Shown here: positions 9,466 to 17,690 of the stretch, one piece after another
How positions within the stretch are numbered: the first letter of the stretch is position 1
How the letters are laid out: each line of letters begins with the position of its first letter
Source of the DNA: Mumia sp050632745
Lineage (GTDB): Bacteria > Actinomycetota > Actinomycetes > Propionibacteriales > Nocardioidaceae
Assembly: GCF_050632745.1 (NCBI RefSeq)
Contig: NZ_JBODSD010000002.1
Coordinates: forward strand, 372,001-436,000
Direction of reading: 5' to 3'
Length of the DNA stretch: 64,000 nucleotides
The notes under the pieces: generated by a model
Seen by the model: the letters and a program-made list of their open reading frames with translations, nothing else
Databases searched by the model: none
What the model was told of the DNA's origin: nothing
Translations under genes and position numbers: made by a program

Positions 9466-10631
9466 GGACGTGCTCCCGCCGTCTCGAGCAGGAGACCGAG
9501 CCGGTGGGCGGCCAGGTCGGGGTCGGGCAGCAGCCGCGCCTCGTTCGCGAGGGCGAAGACCTCGGCGAGGTGGACGACGCTGCGGGCCGACTGCAGACCG
9601 GACACCATCGTGAAGCCGGGCTGGTGGCCCGACAGCCACGCGAGGAAGGCGATCCCTGTCTTGTAGTAGTACGTCGGCGCGCTGAACACGTGCCGCGACA
9701 GCGCCAGGGTGGGCGCCATCTCCTCGTCGTACGTCGCCAGGTCGCCGTCGTCGAGCGCGCGCAGCGCGGCCGACGCCGCGGGGGCGACCGCGGCGAACGC
9801 GCCGAGGAGCGCGTCGGAGTGGTGCGTGCCGTCGCCCCTGATCAGCTCGGGGTAGTGGAAGTCGTCGCCGGTGTAGAGGCGTACGCCTGCGGGCAGCGCC
9901 GCCCGCAGGCCGACCTCGTGCTCGGCCGACAGCAGCGACACCTTCACGCCGTCCACCCGGTCGGCGTGGTCGCCGACGAGCTGGAGGAACGTCGCCGTCG
10001 CCTCGTCCACGTCGGGCGAGCCCCAGTAGCCCGCGAGCTGCGGGTCGAACGCCTCGCCCAGCCAGTGCAGGATCACGGGCTCGCTCACCTGCCGCAGCAC
10101 CGTGTCGTACACCGCCAGGTAGTCCTCCGGGGTGCGTGCCAGCGCCGCGAGGTGCCGCGACGCCATCACGATCACCTGCGACCCGGCACCCTCGATCGCC
10201 GCGACCTGCTCCAGGTAGGCGTCGGTGACCTCGGCGAGGGTGCGCAGCCCGGTGCGGTGGTCGGTGCCGGCGCCGGAGGCGATCCGCGCGCCCGCCGCAC
10301 GCGCCTGCTCCGCGCTGCGGGTGACCAGCTCGACGACCGCCGGCCAGTCGAGACCCATGTTGCGCTGCGCGGTGTCCATCGCCTCCGCGACGCCCATCCC
10401 GTAGCGGAAGAGGTGGCGCCGGAACGCGAGCGTGGACTCCCAGTCGACCGCCGCGGGAGCACCCGGGACGTTCTCGCCGAACGGGTCCGCGACGACGTGG
10501 GCGGCGGCGAAGACCGCACGGCTCTGGTACGGCGTGGGGTGCTCGGCCCACGCGCGCGGCGCGCGCAGCTCCACACCCTGCCAAGTGCCGTCCGCCCGCG
10601 GGACCGCCACCGTTCCCCGCGTCGTCGTCAC
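9462..10631 (-). CDS. DUF993 family protein (aldolase-like)
   Basis: The protein has 389 residues with a GTG start at 10631 that overlaps the stop of the oxidoreductase gene. The sequence resembles the DUF993 family, which is distantly related to the dihydrodipicolinate synthase/N-acetylneuraminate lyase TIM barrels. The segments VSLLSAEHEVGLRAALP and LYTGDDFHYPELI would lie near the barrel mouth; the lysine in GVKVSLLS is a candidate Schiff-base residue. No DUF993 member has a function I can name. Its fixed place between a MocA dehydrogenase and a sugar isomerase suggests retro-aldol cleavage or dehydration of a keto sugar intermediate. Confidence 0.8.
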   Translation of the reverse strand: MTTTRGTVAVPRADGTWQGVELRAPRAWAEHPTPYQSRAVFAAAHVVADPFGENVPGAPAAVDWESTLAFRRHLFRYGMGVAEAMDTAQRNMGLDWPAVVELVTRSAEQARAAGARIASGAGTDHRTGLRTLAEVTDAYLEQVAAIEGAGSQVIVMASRHLAALARTPEDYLAVYDTVLRQVSEPVILHWLGEAFDPQLAGYWGSPDVDEATATFLQLVGDHADRVDGVKVSLLSAEHEVGLRAALPAGVRLYTGDDFHYPELIRGDGTHHSDALLGAFAAVAPAASAALRALDDGDLATYDEEMAPTLALSRHVFSAPTYYYKTGIAFLAWLSGHQPGFTMVSGLQSARSVVHLAEVFALANEARLLPDPDLAAHRLGLLLETAGARP

Positions 10632-11776
10632 GCGATCTCCTCGATCGCGACGGTGCGTCCCTCCCGCGACGACTCCAGCGCTGCGTCGACGAGCTGCAGC
10701 CCCCGCACGCCGGACCAGAGGTCGTGACGGTGCGGACGGCCGGCGTGCCAGTCGAGGAGGAACTCCTCCCACTGCGCCCGGAAGCCGTTGCCGAAGTCGG
10801 CGTTGTCGGGCACCTCGGCCCACTGGTCGCGGAAGACCTGGTCGGTGGGGAGGTCGGGGTTCCACACCGGCTTCGGCGTCTGCACCCGCGACTGGACCTT
10901 GCACCCGAACAGCCCCGCGACCGCGGAGCCCTCCGTACCGTCCACCTGGAACTCGACGAGCTCGTCGCGGTTGACCCGCACGGCCCACGAGGAGTTGATC
11001 TGGGCGACGATGCCGCCCTCGAGCTCGAAGATGCCGTACGCCGCGTCGTCCGCGGTCGCCTCGTAGGCCTCGCCCTTCTCGTCCCAGCGCTTCGGGATGT
11101 GGGTGACGGCGCGGGTCGTCACCGTCTCGACGCGTCCGAGGATGTTCTCGAGCACGTAGTTCCAGTGGCAATACATGTCGAGGACCATGCCGCCGCCGTC
11201 CTGGGCGCGGTAGTTCCAGCTGGGCCGCTGCGCGGGGATGAGGTCGCCCTCGAAGACCCAGTAGCCGAACTCGCCGCGCACCGACAGGATCCGCCCGAAG
11301 TAGCCGGCGTCGACCAGCCGGCGCAGCTTGAGCAGACCGGGCAGGTAGAGCTTGTCGTGCACGACCCCGTTGAGGACGCCGGCAGCGTCGGCGGCGCGGG
11401 CGATCTCGATGCCCTCCCCGACCGTCTCGGCGATCGGCTTCTCCGTGTAGATCGCCTTGCCCGCCGCGATCGCCTTGAGCAGGGACTTCTTGCGCTCCGA
11501 GGTCACCAGCGCGTCGAAGTAGATCGGCGCGCTGTCGTCGGCCAGCGCCTCGTCGACGTCGACCGTCCACTCGGCGATGTCGTGCCGCGCCGCGAGCTCG
11601 GCGAGCTTGTCGGCGTTGCGGCCGACGATCACCGGCTCGACCTGGAGACGGTCCCCGTCGGGAAGCGCCACGCCCCCGGCGTCGCGGATCGCGAGGATCG
11701 AGCGGAGCAGGTGCTGGCGGTACCCCATCCGGCCGGTGACGCCGTTCATGACGATCCGGACGTTCTGCTGTGCCAT
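10628..11776 (-). CDS. Gfo/Idh/MocA family NAD(P)-dependent oxidoreductase
   Basis: The protein has 382 residues. An N-terminal Rossmann segment (VRIVMNGVTGRMGYRQHL) is followed by the family lysine in YTEKPIAETV and a C-terminal alpha/beta substrate domain. The GxxGRMG variant is unusual for Gfo proteins and recalls dihydrodipicolinate reductase. Family members oxidise a ring hydroxyl of a sugar or inositol with NAD(P)+. Trehalose and glucoside 3-dehydrogenases of the ThuB/AfrA type belong here. It is the first enzyme gene after the five transporter genes, 5 bp downstream of livF. The substrate is unknown. Confidence 0.88.
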   Translation of the reverse strand: MAQQNVRIVMNGVTGRMGYRQHLLRSILAIRDAGGVALPDGDRLQVEPVIVGRNADKLAELAARHDIAEWTVDVDEALADDSAPIYFDALVTSERKKSLLKAIAAGKAIYTEKPIAETVGEGIEIARAADAAGVLNGVVHDKLYLPGLLKLRRLVDAGYFGRILSVRGEFGYWVFEGDLIPAQRPSWNYRAQDGGGMVLDMYCHWNYVLENILGRVETVTTRAVTHIPKRWDEKGEAYEATADDAAYGIFELEGGIVAQINSSWAVRVNRDELVEFQVDGTEGSAVAGLFGCKVQSRVQTPKPVWNPDLPTDQVFRDQWAEVPDNADFGNGFRAQWEEFLLDWHAGRPHRHDLWSGVRGLQLVDAALESSREGRTVAIEEIA

Positions 11777-11781
11777 GGAAG

Positions 11782-12543
11782 TCACCCGTTCTTGGTAGAG
11801 GCGGTCTGCGCAGGCTCCGACGGACGCCCACCGAGGTAGAGCGCACCGAGCTGCGGATCGGCGAGGAGCTCGGGCGCGGGACCCGAGATGTGGACGCGTC
11901 CGAGGTCGAGCACGCAGCCCACGTCGGCGGTCTCGAGGGCGCGCCGGGCGTTCTGCTCGACGAGCAGCACCGCGATGCCGGCGTCGCGCATCCGCACGAC
12001 CTGGTCGAAGACGGTGGCGGTCGTCTTGGGGTCGAGCCCCATCGACGGCTCGTCGAGCAGCACCACCTTCGGGCTCACCATGAGCGAGCGCGCGAACTCG
12101 ACCTGCTTCTGCTGGCCGCCGGAGAGCAGGCCGGCGAGCTGCTTCCACCGCTCCCCCACGATCGGGAAGAGCGACCGGACGAAGTCCACCCGCTCGGCGA
12201 CCTTCGCCTTGTCGCGCACGGTGAACGCGCCGAGCATGACGTTCTCCTCGACCGTCATCTCGCGGAAGACGCTGTGGCCCTGCAGGACGTGCGCGAGGCC
12301 CGAGGCGAGCATCGCCTGCGGCCCCTGGCCGGTGACGTCCTCGCCGTCGACCATGATCGAGCCCGAGCGTGGCGTCAGCAGGCCGCTCGCGACCTTGAGG
12401 ACGGTCGACTTGCCCGCGCCGTTGGGTCCGACCAGGCAGACCACCGAGCCGGCGGGGACCTTCACGGTGAGGCCGCGCAGCACGAGCGCCGCGCGCCCGT
12501 ACCCGGCCTCGATGTCGTTGAGCTCCAGCAAGTAGTCAGACAC
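11782..12543 (-). CDS. livF: Liv-type ABC transporter ATP-binding protein
   Basis: The protein has 253 residues with Walker A GPNGAGKST, signature LSGGQQKQVEFARSL, Walker B VVLLDEPSMGLDP and the switch region VLLVEQNA that is typical of LivF. It is one of two ATPases of a hydrophobic amino acid transporter (HAAT) type importer. The GTG start at 12543 overlaps the end of livG by 8 bp. In this operon the cargo is more likely a sugar-derived compound than leucine, given the enzymes downstream and the LacI operator upstream. Confidence 0.9.
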   Translation of the reverse strand: MSDYLLELNDIEAGYGRAALVLRGLTVKVPAGSVVCLVGPNGAGKSTVLKVASGLLTPRSGSIMVDGEDVTGQGPQAMLASGLAHVLQGHSVFREMTVEENVMLGAFTVRDKAKVAERVDFVRSLFPIVGERWKQLAGLLSGGQQKQVEFARSLMVSPKVVLLDEPSMGLDPKTTATVFDQVVRMRDAGIAVLLVEQNARRALETADVGCVLDLGRVHISGPAPELLADPQLGALYLGGRPSEPAQTASTKNG

Positions 12544-13291
12544 CGAGATACGCCTCCAGCACTCGAGGATCGGACTGGACCTGCGAGGGCGGTCCCTCGG
12601 CGATCGGCCGTCCGCGGTCGAAGACGACGACGTGGTCGCTCAGGCTCATCACCATCTCCATGTTGTGCTCGACGACGACGAACGTCCGGCCCTCCGCGTT
12701 GAGCTCGCGGATGAGGGTGCCGATCCGCCCGATCAGCGCCGGGTTCACACCGCCGGCGGGCTCGTCGAGCATGATCAGGTCCGGCTCGGCCATCAGGACG
12801 CCCGCCAGCTCGAGCAGCTTCTGCTGGCCGTACGAGATGTCGGCCGCCTCCGAGCGCTCGAGGTGGTCGATGCCGACGCGGCGCAGCCAGTGCCGCGCTC
12901 GGTCGATCTCGTCCTTGTCACGGGCGCCCTTGAGCAGCGAGCGGATCCCGTCCGTGCGGTGGGCGACCAGCACGTTCTCGAGGACCGTCATCCGGGGGAA
13001 GACCCGGCACAGCTGGAAGCTGCGCCCGATCCCCGCCCGCGCGATCCGGTGCGGCGATCGCCGGGTGACGTCGTTGCCGCGGTAGGTGACCGTGCCGGAG
13101 TCGGGGCGGATCATCCCGGTGACGCAGTTGAAGAACGTCGTCTTGCCGGAGCCGTTCGGGCCGATCAGCGCGTTCACCTTGCCGTCGTGGAACGTCACGG
13201 TCGCGTCGTCGACCGCCTTGACGCCTCCGAAGGCCTTGCTCAGCGAGACCGTGGCGAGGCTCTCGCGGGGAGGGGCAGCGGTGGTGGTCAT
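12536..13291 (-). CDS. livG: Liv-type ABC transporter ATP-binding protein
   Basis: The protein has 251 residues: Walker A GPNGSGKTTFFNCVTG, the LivG-type GRSFQLCRVFPRMTVLENV segment, signature DISYGQQKLLELAGVL (a YGQQ variant of LSGGQ that is common in LivG), Walker B LIMLDEPAGGVNP and VVVEHNMEMVM. It is the second ATPase of the importer. Its ATG at 13291 overlaps the livM stop (ATGA). LivG members usually carry a C-terminal extension, and this one ends soon after ILEAYLGV-like residues, which is normal. Confidence 0.9.
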   Translation of the reverse strand: MTTTAAPPRESLATVSLSKAFGGVKAVDDATVTFHDGKVNALIGPNGSGKTTFFNCVTGMIRPDSGTVTYRGNDVTRRSPHRIARAGIGRSFQLCRVFPRMTVLENVLVAHRTDGIRSLLKGARDKDEIDRARHWLRRVGIDHLERSEAADISYGQQKLLELAGVLMAEPDLIMLDEPAGGVNPALIGRIGTLIRELNAEGRTFVVVEHNMEMVMSLSDHVVVFDRGRPIAEGPPSQVQSDPRVLEAYLGV

Positions 13292-14382
13292 CGCTTCGCC
13301 TTCTCTCGGGTCGTGGGCGTCGCCGCGTGCCGGCCCGCCTCGTCGCGCTTCGCGCCCTGCTCGCCCTGGTCGCGCTCGAGCAGCTCGGCAGCGGTCATCT
13401 CCCTGATCGAGCTGCGCTCGGGGGTGAACCGGTCGACCAGCTTCATGCCGGCCGGGATGATGCCGTCGGGCATGAAGAGGACGACGACGCCGAGGAGGAG
13501 GCCGGTGGCCACGAGGTGGAACTGCGTGTCGCCGAACTCGAGCTTGAAGTACTCCAGCGCGCTGCCGACGATGAGCGCGCCGAGCAGCGGCCCGTACAGC
13601 TGCCGGACGCCGCCGAGCAGCGCCATCAGCACCATGTAGGAGCCGATGAGGATCGAGAACTGGAACACCGGGTCCAGGTCGCCGAACCACAGCGCGTACA
13701 TGCCGCCACCGAGGGCGGTGAAGAACGCGGACACGACGTACACGACGAGCTTGTAGGCGTACGTCGGGACGCCGAGCGCCTCCGCCTTGTCCTCGTCCTC
13801 GCGGATCGCCTTGAGGCCCATCCCGAAGCGGGAGCGGTCGATCGCCCACCACGCCAGCAGCGTCACCGCGAGGAGCGCCGCGAAGAGGTAGAAGAACGTC
13901 TCGTGGTGCTCGGGGCGCAGCATGTCCGGGAACGGACGCGGCACCACGAGGCCGTTCGAGCCGCCGGTCAGCCCGCTCCAGCTCTGGAACACCAGCAGCA
14001 GGATCAGGACCAGCGCGATCGACACGATCACGAACGACGCGCCGCGCACCCGCAGTGCCGCCCAGCCGACCGGGATCGCGAACAGCGCGACCCCGATGCC
14101 CGCGAGCGCCCAGGCGACGAAGCTCGGGAGCTCGAGCCGGGTGATCAGCAGCGCCGTCCCGTACGCCCCGAGACCGAAGAAGGCCGCGTGACCGAGCGAG
14201 ATGTAGCCGGTGAACCCGCCGACGAAGTTCCACGAGGTGGAGAGCACCGCGTAGCTGAGCACCACGATGCCGGCCGAGAGGATGTAGGGGTTGGCGGCCC
14301 AGCCGGGGAAGGTGAGCAGTGCGGCCGCGCACGCGGCGAACACCACCACCTTCGCCACGAGGACCTTAGAAACGCTGGGCAA
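13288..14382 (-). CDS. livM: Liv-type ABC transporter permease
   Basis: The protein has 364 residues with about eight to ten membrane helices. The family segment NFVGGFTGYISLGHAAFFGLGAYG is present, as is the EAA-like AIREDEDKAEALGVPTYAYKL coupling loop. The last 45 residues form a charged cytoplasmic tail (RSSIREMTAAELLERD onward) that is longer than usual. Its start overlaps the end of livH by 17 bp. Together with LivH it forms the transmembrane channel. Confidence 0.9.
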   Translation of the reverse strand: MPSVSKVLVAKVVVFAACAAALLTFPGWAANPYILSAGIVVLSYAVLSTSWNFVGGFTGYISLGHAAFFGLGAYGTALLITRLELPSFVAWALAGIGVALFAIPVGWAALRVRGASFVIVSIALVLILLLVFQSWSGLTGGSNGLVVPRPFPDMLRPEHHETFFYLFAALLAVTLLAWWAIDRSRFGMGLKAIREDEDKAEALGVPTYAYKLVVYVVSAFFTALGGGMYALWFGDLDPVFQFSILIGSYMVLMALLGGVRQLYGPLLGALIVGSALEYFKLEFGDTQFHLVATGLLLGVVVLFMPDGIIPAGMKLVDRFTPERSSIREMTAAELLERDQGEQGAKRDEAGRHAATPTTREKAKR

Positions 14383-15250
14383 GGCGACCTCCGAAGAATC
14401 CCTGCGGCCGCAGCATCAACGTGGCGAACAGCGCCACGTAGAAGATGGTCTGCGCCCACGTCGTCCCCATCGGGATCTGCAGCAGGCTCTGGCCGATGCC
14501 GAGGACCATCGCCGCGATCGCGGCACCGGGGATGCTCCCCAGGCCGCCCACGACGATGATCGCCATCAGCGGGCCGATCCAGTGCCAGTGCAACGACGGG
14601 TAGATGGTCGCGTCGAGCGACAGCGCGGTGCCGCCGATCGCCGCGGTGGCCAGACCGAGCCCGAAGCCGTAGCCCGCGACCCGGTCCGTCTTGATGCCGA
14701 CCAGCTGCGCGGCCTCCTTGTGCTGGATCGTCGCGCGCAGCGACTGGCCGAACCGCGTGTACTTCATGATCCCGTACAGCGCCGCGAGCGAGCCCGCCGC
14801 GAGGACGAACGTGATCAGCTTGACCACCGCGATGTGCGCCCCGAAGAGCTCGAGGCTCGCGCCGGAGTAGCCGAGCTGGATACGGCGCTGCGTGCCCGAG
14901 AAGACGAACCCGAGCATGCCCTCGATGGTGAGCGCGATCGCGAACGTCAGCAGCACCGACATCATCGTCAGCGTGACCGGCCGGAGCCGGGCCACCAGCA
15001 GCCGCTGCATCAGCACGCCGACCGCGAAGAACAGCGGCACGGTGACGATCAGCGAGAGCAGCGGGTCGATGCCGGTCTCGCGGTGGAACCACCACGCGAG
15101 GTACGCGGCGAGGATGAGGAACGCGGAGTGCGCGATCATCACCACCCGCATGATCCCGAAGTAGAGCGTGAGCCCGGCCGCCAGGAGGGCGTAGAGCCCT
15201 CCCAGCAGCACACCGAGCACCAGGCTCTGGAAGATCAGGGAGCCATCCAT
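14366..15250 (-). CDS. livH: Liv-type ABC transporter permease
   Basis: The protein has 294 residues, mostly hydrophobic, beginning with LVLGVLLGGLYALLAAGLTL, which is the LivH signature near the N-terminus. A coupling loop is visible at LRATIQHKEAAQLVGIKTDRV. It starts with an ATG at 15250, only 7 bp after the stop of the binding protein gene, and overlaps livM by 17 bp. It forms half of the membrane channel of the HAAT-type importer. Confidence 0.9.
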   Translation of the reverse strand: MDGSLIFQSLVLGVLLGGLYALLAAGLTLYFGIMRVVMIAHSAFLILAAYLAWWFHRETGIDPLLSLIVTVPLFFAVGVLMQRLLVARLRPVTLTMMSVLLTFAIALTIEGMLGFVFSGTQRRIQLGYSGASLELFGAHIAVVKLITFVLAAGSLAALYGIMKYTRFGQSLRATIQHKEAAQLVGIKTDRVAGYGFGLGLATAAIGGTALSLDATIYPSLHWHWIGPLMAIIVVGGLGSIPGAAIAAMVLGIGQSLLQIPMGTTWAQTIFYVALFATLMLRPQGFFGGRLAQRF

Positions 15251-15257
15251 CAGCGCG

Positions 15258-16481
15258 TCACCAGGCCGGCTTCGGGTAGATGATGTCGGCTTCCTTGACG
15301 TCCTCGGGGAGGACGATCTGGATCTCGCCGTTCACGTACTGCTGGATCATGTGGGCGCCCTCCGGACGGCCCGCGTCGTCCCACGTGAGCGGGCCGACGA
15401 CCGTGTCGACCTCGTTGTCGCGCAGCCAGTCGATGAGCTCCTGCTGGCAGTCGCCCTGCTCGGCGCAACCGACCGCCTCGACGGCGGCGGCGACGACCTG
15501 GCCGGTCGTGTACGCGTTGGCCTCGTCCTCGCCGGGCGCGGTGCCGTTGCGCTTGGTGTAGCTCTCGACGAACTCCTTGTTGGTGGGGACGTCGGCCTTC
15601 TCGGTGTAGCCGGTGGGCGAGAGGATGCCCTCGGTCTTGTCGCCGATCGCCTCCGGGAACTCGGGGTTGGTCGGCGCGGTCGAGAACGCCGCCAGCTTGG
15701 GCTGGTAGTCCAGCTGCTGCAGCGCCACGATCAGGTTGACCGCGTCCTGGTACTGCGTGCCGCCCACGACCATGTCGGCGTTCGAGCTCTCGATCTTGGC
15801 CGCGATGCTGCTGAAGTCCGTGGTGTTCGGCGGGTACTTCTCGTCGACGACCGTCTCGATGCCGGCCGCCTCCATCTTCTCCTTGAGGCCGTACGCCGTC
15901 CCCATCGCGAAGGGGTCGTCCATCGCCGCGTACGCCGCCGTCTTCGGCCGCTGGTCCTCGGGCAGCGCCACGATCCACTCGGCCAGGTAGTTGTAGTGGT
16001 CGTTCGCGACCGCGGGAGCGGCGTAGAAGAGGTTGTCGAAGCCCTGCTCGAACACCTCGGGCGCCGCGCCGGCGGGCTCGACGAACAACATGCCGTACTC
16101 GTCGGCGACGCGTGCCGCGGGGACGACCAGGCGGGTCGAGAACGGGCCGAAGACGAGGTCGACCTCGTCCTGCGCGATCAGCGACTCGTAGTCGGCGACG
16201 ACGCGGTCGGCGTTCGACTGGTCGTCGAGGATCTTCAGCTCGACCTTGCGTCCCAGGAGGCCGCCGGCCTCGTTGACGTCGGCCGCCCAGGCCTCGTACC
16301 CGCGCTGGACGCCCTTGCCCGGCTCGGCGAAGTCTCCCGTCAGCGGGAGCGAGACGCCGATCGTGATCGGGCCGTCCTCGTCGCCGCCGTCGGAGTCCGA
16401 CCCGCCGCAGGCGCTGAGGGCGAGGGTGGCAGCGCCGAGCAGGGCGCCGATCCTGATGATGCTCGTTGTCTTGGTCGACAT
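15258..16481 (-). CDS. Substrate-binding lipoprotein of the Liv-type importer
   Basis: The protein has 407 residues. A signal peptide ends in the lipobox LSAC (Cys25), followed by a Gly/Asp/Ser linker and a type I periplasmic binding fold (ITIGVSLPLTGDFAEPGKGVQRGYE), as in LivJ/BraC/AmiC proteins. It is tethered outside the membrane and passes the ligand to LivHM. AGGAG sits 5 bases before the ATG at 16481, which decides this start over longer ones. It is the first gene of the operon behind a double LacI operator. The ligand may be a sugar, polyol or sugar acid rather than an amino acid; this is inference from context. Confidence 0.9.
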   Translation of the reverse strand: MSTKTTSIIRIGALLGAATLALSACGGSDSDGGDEDGPITIGVSLPLTGDFAEPGKGVQRGYEAWAADVNEAGGLLGRKVELKILDDQSNADRVVADYESLIAQDEVDLVFGPFSTRLVVPAARVADEYGMLFVEPAGAAPEVFEQGFDNLFYAAPAVANDHYNYLAEWIVALPEDQRPKTAAYAAMDDPFAMGTAYGLKEKMEAAGIETVVDEKYPPNTTDFSSIAAKIESSNADMVVGGTQYQDAVNLIVALQQLDYQPKLAAFSTAPTNPEFPEAIGDKTEGILSPTGYTEKADVPTNKEFVESYTKRNGTAPGEDEANAYTTGQVVAAAVEAVGCAEQGDCQQELIDWLRDNEVDTVVGPLTWDDAGRPEGAHMIQQYVNGEIQIVLPEDVKEADIIYPKPAW

Positions 16482-16522
16482 GACACTCCTACGATTTGAG
16501 GTCCGCGTGTCCCGGAGCCGCC

Positions 16523-16546
16523 GTAAGCGCTTTCGTAAGCGCTTAC
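16523..16546. promoter_or_regulatory. Double LacI-type operator for the Liv/catabolic operon
   Basis: Two abutting 12-mers, GTAAGCGCTTTC (16523-16534) and GTAAGCGCTTAC (16535-16546), each centre on AGCGCT. They match the paired sites at 20142 and 20276. The CG-centred palindrome is typical of LacI/GalR family binding sites. It lies between the -10 and the first gene on the minus strand, so binding would block transcription. The divergent lacI start lies about 70 bp away. Confidence 0.85.
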
Positions 16547-16548
16547 GT

Positions 16549-16578
16549 AGGATAGACAGGGATAGACGCGTGTGGCAA
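16549..16578 (-). promoter_or_regulatory. Promoter of the Liv/catabolic operon
   Basis: On the minus strand TTGCCA (16573-16578) and TATCCT (16549-16554) are 18 bp apart. The operator pair begins immediately downstream. The -35 lies within the 17-bp sequence shared with 763-779. Confidence 0.6.
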
Positions 16579-16617
16579 GGGTCACATGGAGCAAGCGGTA
16601 GGAGAAGGGGCATCCGA

Positions 16618-17649
16618 ATGGCGAGAGTTCGATCCGCGCCGCGGCTCGTGGACGTCGCGGAGCGCGCAGGGGTGTCCCTCGCGACCGCCTCCCGAGCGTT
16701 GTCGGGGCGTGAAGGCGTGAGTCCGGCGGTCGCCGAGCGCGTGCACGAGGTCGCCGACGCGCTGGGCTACGTGGTGAACGCCCACGCGCGCTCGCTGGCG
16801 GGCGGATCCGCCTCCGTGGTGGGGCTGATCGTGCACCAGATCGACGACCCGTACTTCTCCGAGATCGCAGCCGGCGTCATCTCCGTGGCGTACGAGAAGG
16901 GCATCACCGTCCAGATCTGCCACTCCGCGCGCGACCCCGAGAACGAGCTGCGCCAGATCCGCACCCTCGTCGCCAACAACGTGCGCGCGATCATCGTCGC
17001 GGGCTCGGGCTACCTCGGCGAGGGGGTGGAGGCGGCGGCCAAGCGTGAGCTCTCGGCCTTCCAGGAGAGCGGCGGACGCGTCGCGGTGATCGGCCGGCAC
17101 GCCCTGCGCGCCGACGCCGTGCTCCCCGACAACGAGGACGCCGGTGCCGCGCTGGCGGAGCACCTGGTCGAGCTCGGGCACCGGCGGATCGCGATCGCGT
17201 CCGGCACCGTGAACCTCACGACCGTCGTGGACCGCCTCGCAGGGATCGAGCGAGCGCTTGCCGCGCACGGCATCGCGATCGACGACCTGCCGGTGGTGGA
17301 GGCCGAGTTCACCCGCGACGGCGGCGCGTACGCGGCCGAGCGGATCCTCGCCGACCACCCGGAGACCACGGCGATCATCGCGCTGAACGACGCGATGGCG
17401 ATCGGCGTCCTCGCGACGCTGCGCACGCGGGGCGTCGCAGTGCCCGCGGAGATGTCGGTGGTCGGGTTCGACGACGTCTCCGTCGCCGCCGACCTCGCGC
17501 CCAGCCTCACGACGGTGCGCCTGCCGATGACCGACATGGGCGCGTCCGCGCTCGAGATGGCGCTCAAGGACCCGTCGTCGCGCCCGCGCCGTCGCCACAC
17601 CGGGCACGAGCTGATGGTCCGCGACTCGACCGGGCCCGCTCGCTCCTGA
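16618..17649 (+). CDS. LacI family transcriptional regulator
   Basis: The protein has 343 residues. An N-terminal LacI helix-turn-helix (LVDVAERAGVSLATASRALSG, about residues 10-30) and hinge helix (YVVNAHARSLAGG) precede a periplasmic-binding-protein-like ligand domain, with VVGLIVHQIDDPYFSEI and VVGFDDVSVAADLAPSLTTV as typical segments. The ATG at 16618 follows a GGAGAAGGGG purine run. It is divergent from the Liv operon, and the paired AGCGCT operators sit between them and at two other promoters. It therefore probably represses the operon, the sugar dehydrogenase gene and the ThuA gene until a sugar ligand binds. The inducer is unknown. Confidence 0.93.
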   Translation: MARVRSAPRLVDVAERAGVSLATASRALSGREGVSPAVAERVHEVADALGYVVNAHARSLAGGSASVVGLIVHQIDDPYFSEIAAGVISVAYEKGITVQICHSARDPENELRQIRTLVANNVRAIIVAGSGYLGEGVEAAAKRELSAFQESGGRVAVIGRHALRADAVLPDNEDAGAALAEHLVELGHRRIAIASGTVNLTTVVDRLAGIERALAAHGIAIDDLPVVEAEFTRDGGAYAAERILADHPETTAIIALNDAMAIGVLATLRTRGVAVPAEMSVVGFDDVSVAADLAPSLTTVRLPMTDMGASALEMALKDPSSRPRRRHTGHELMVRDSTGPARS

Positions 17650-17690
17650 CCCGTCCCCGCCCGAAACCCGCACGCACCAACGTTGCTGCG

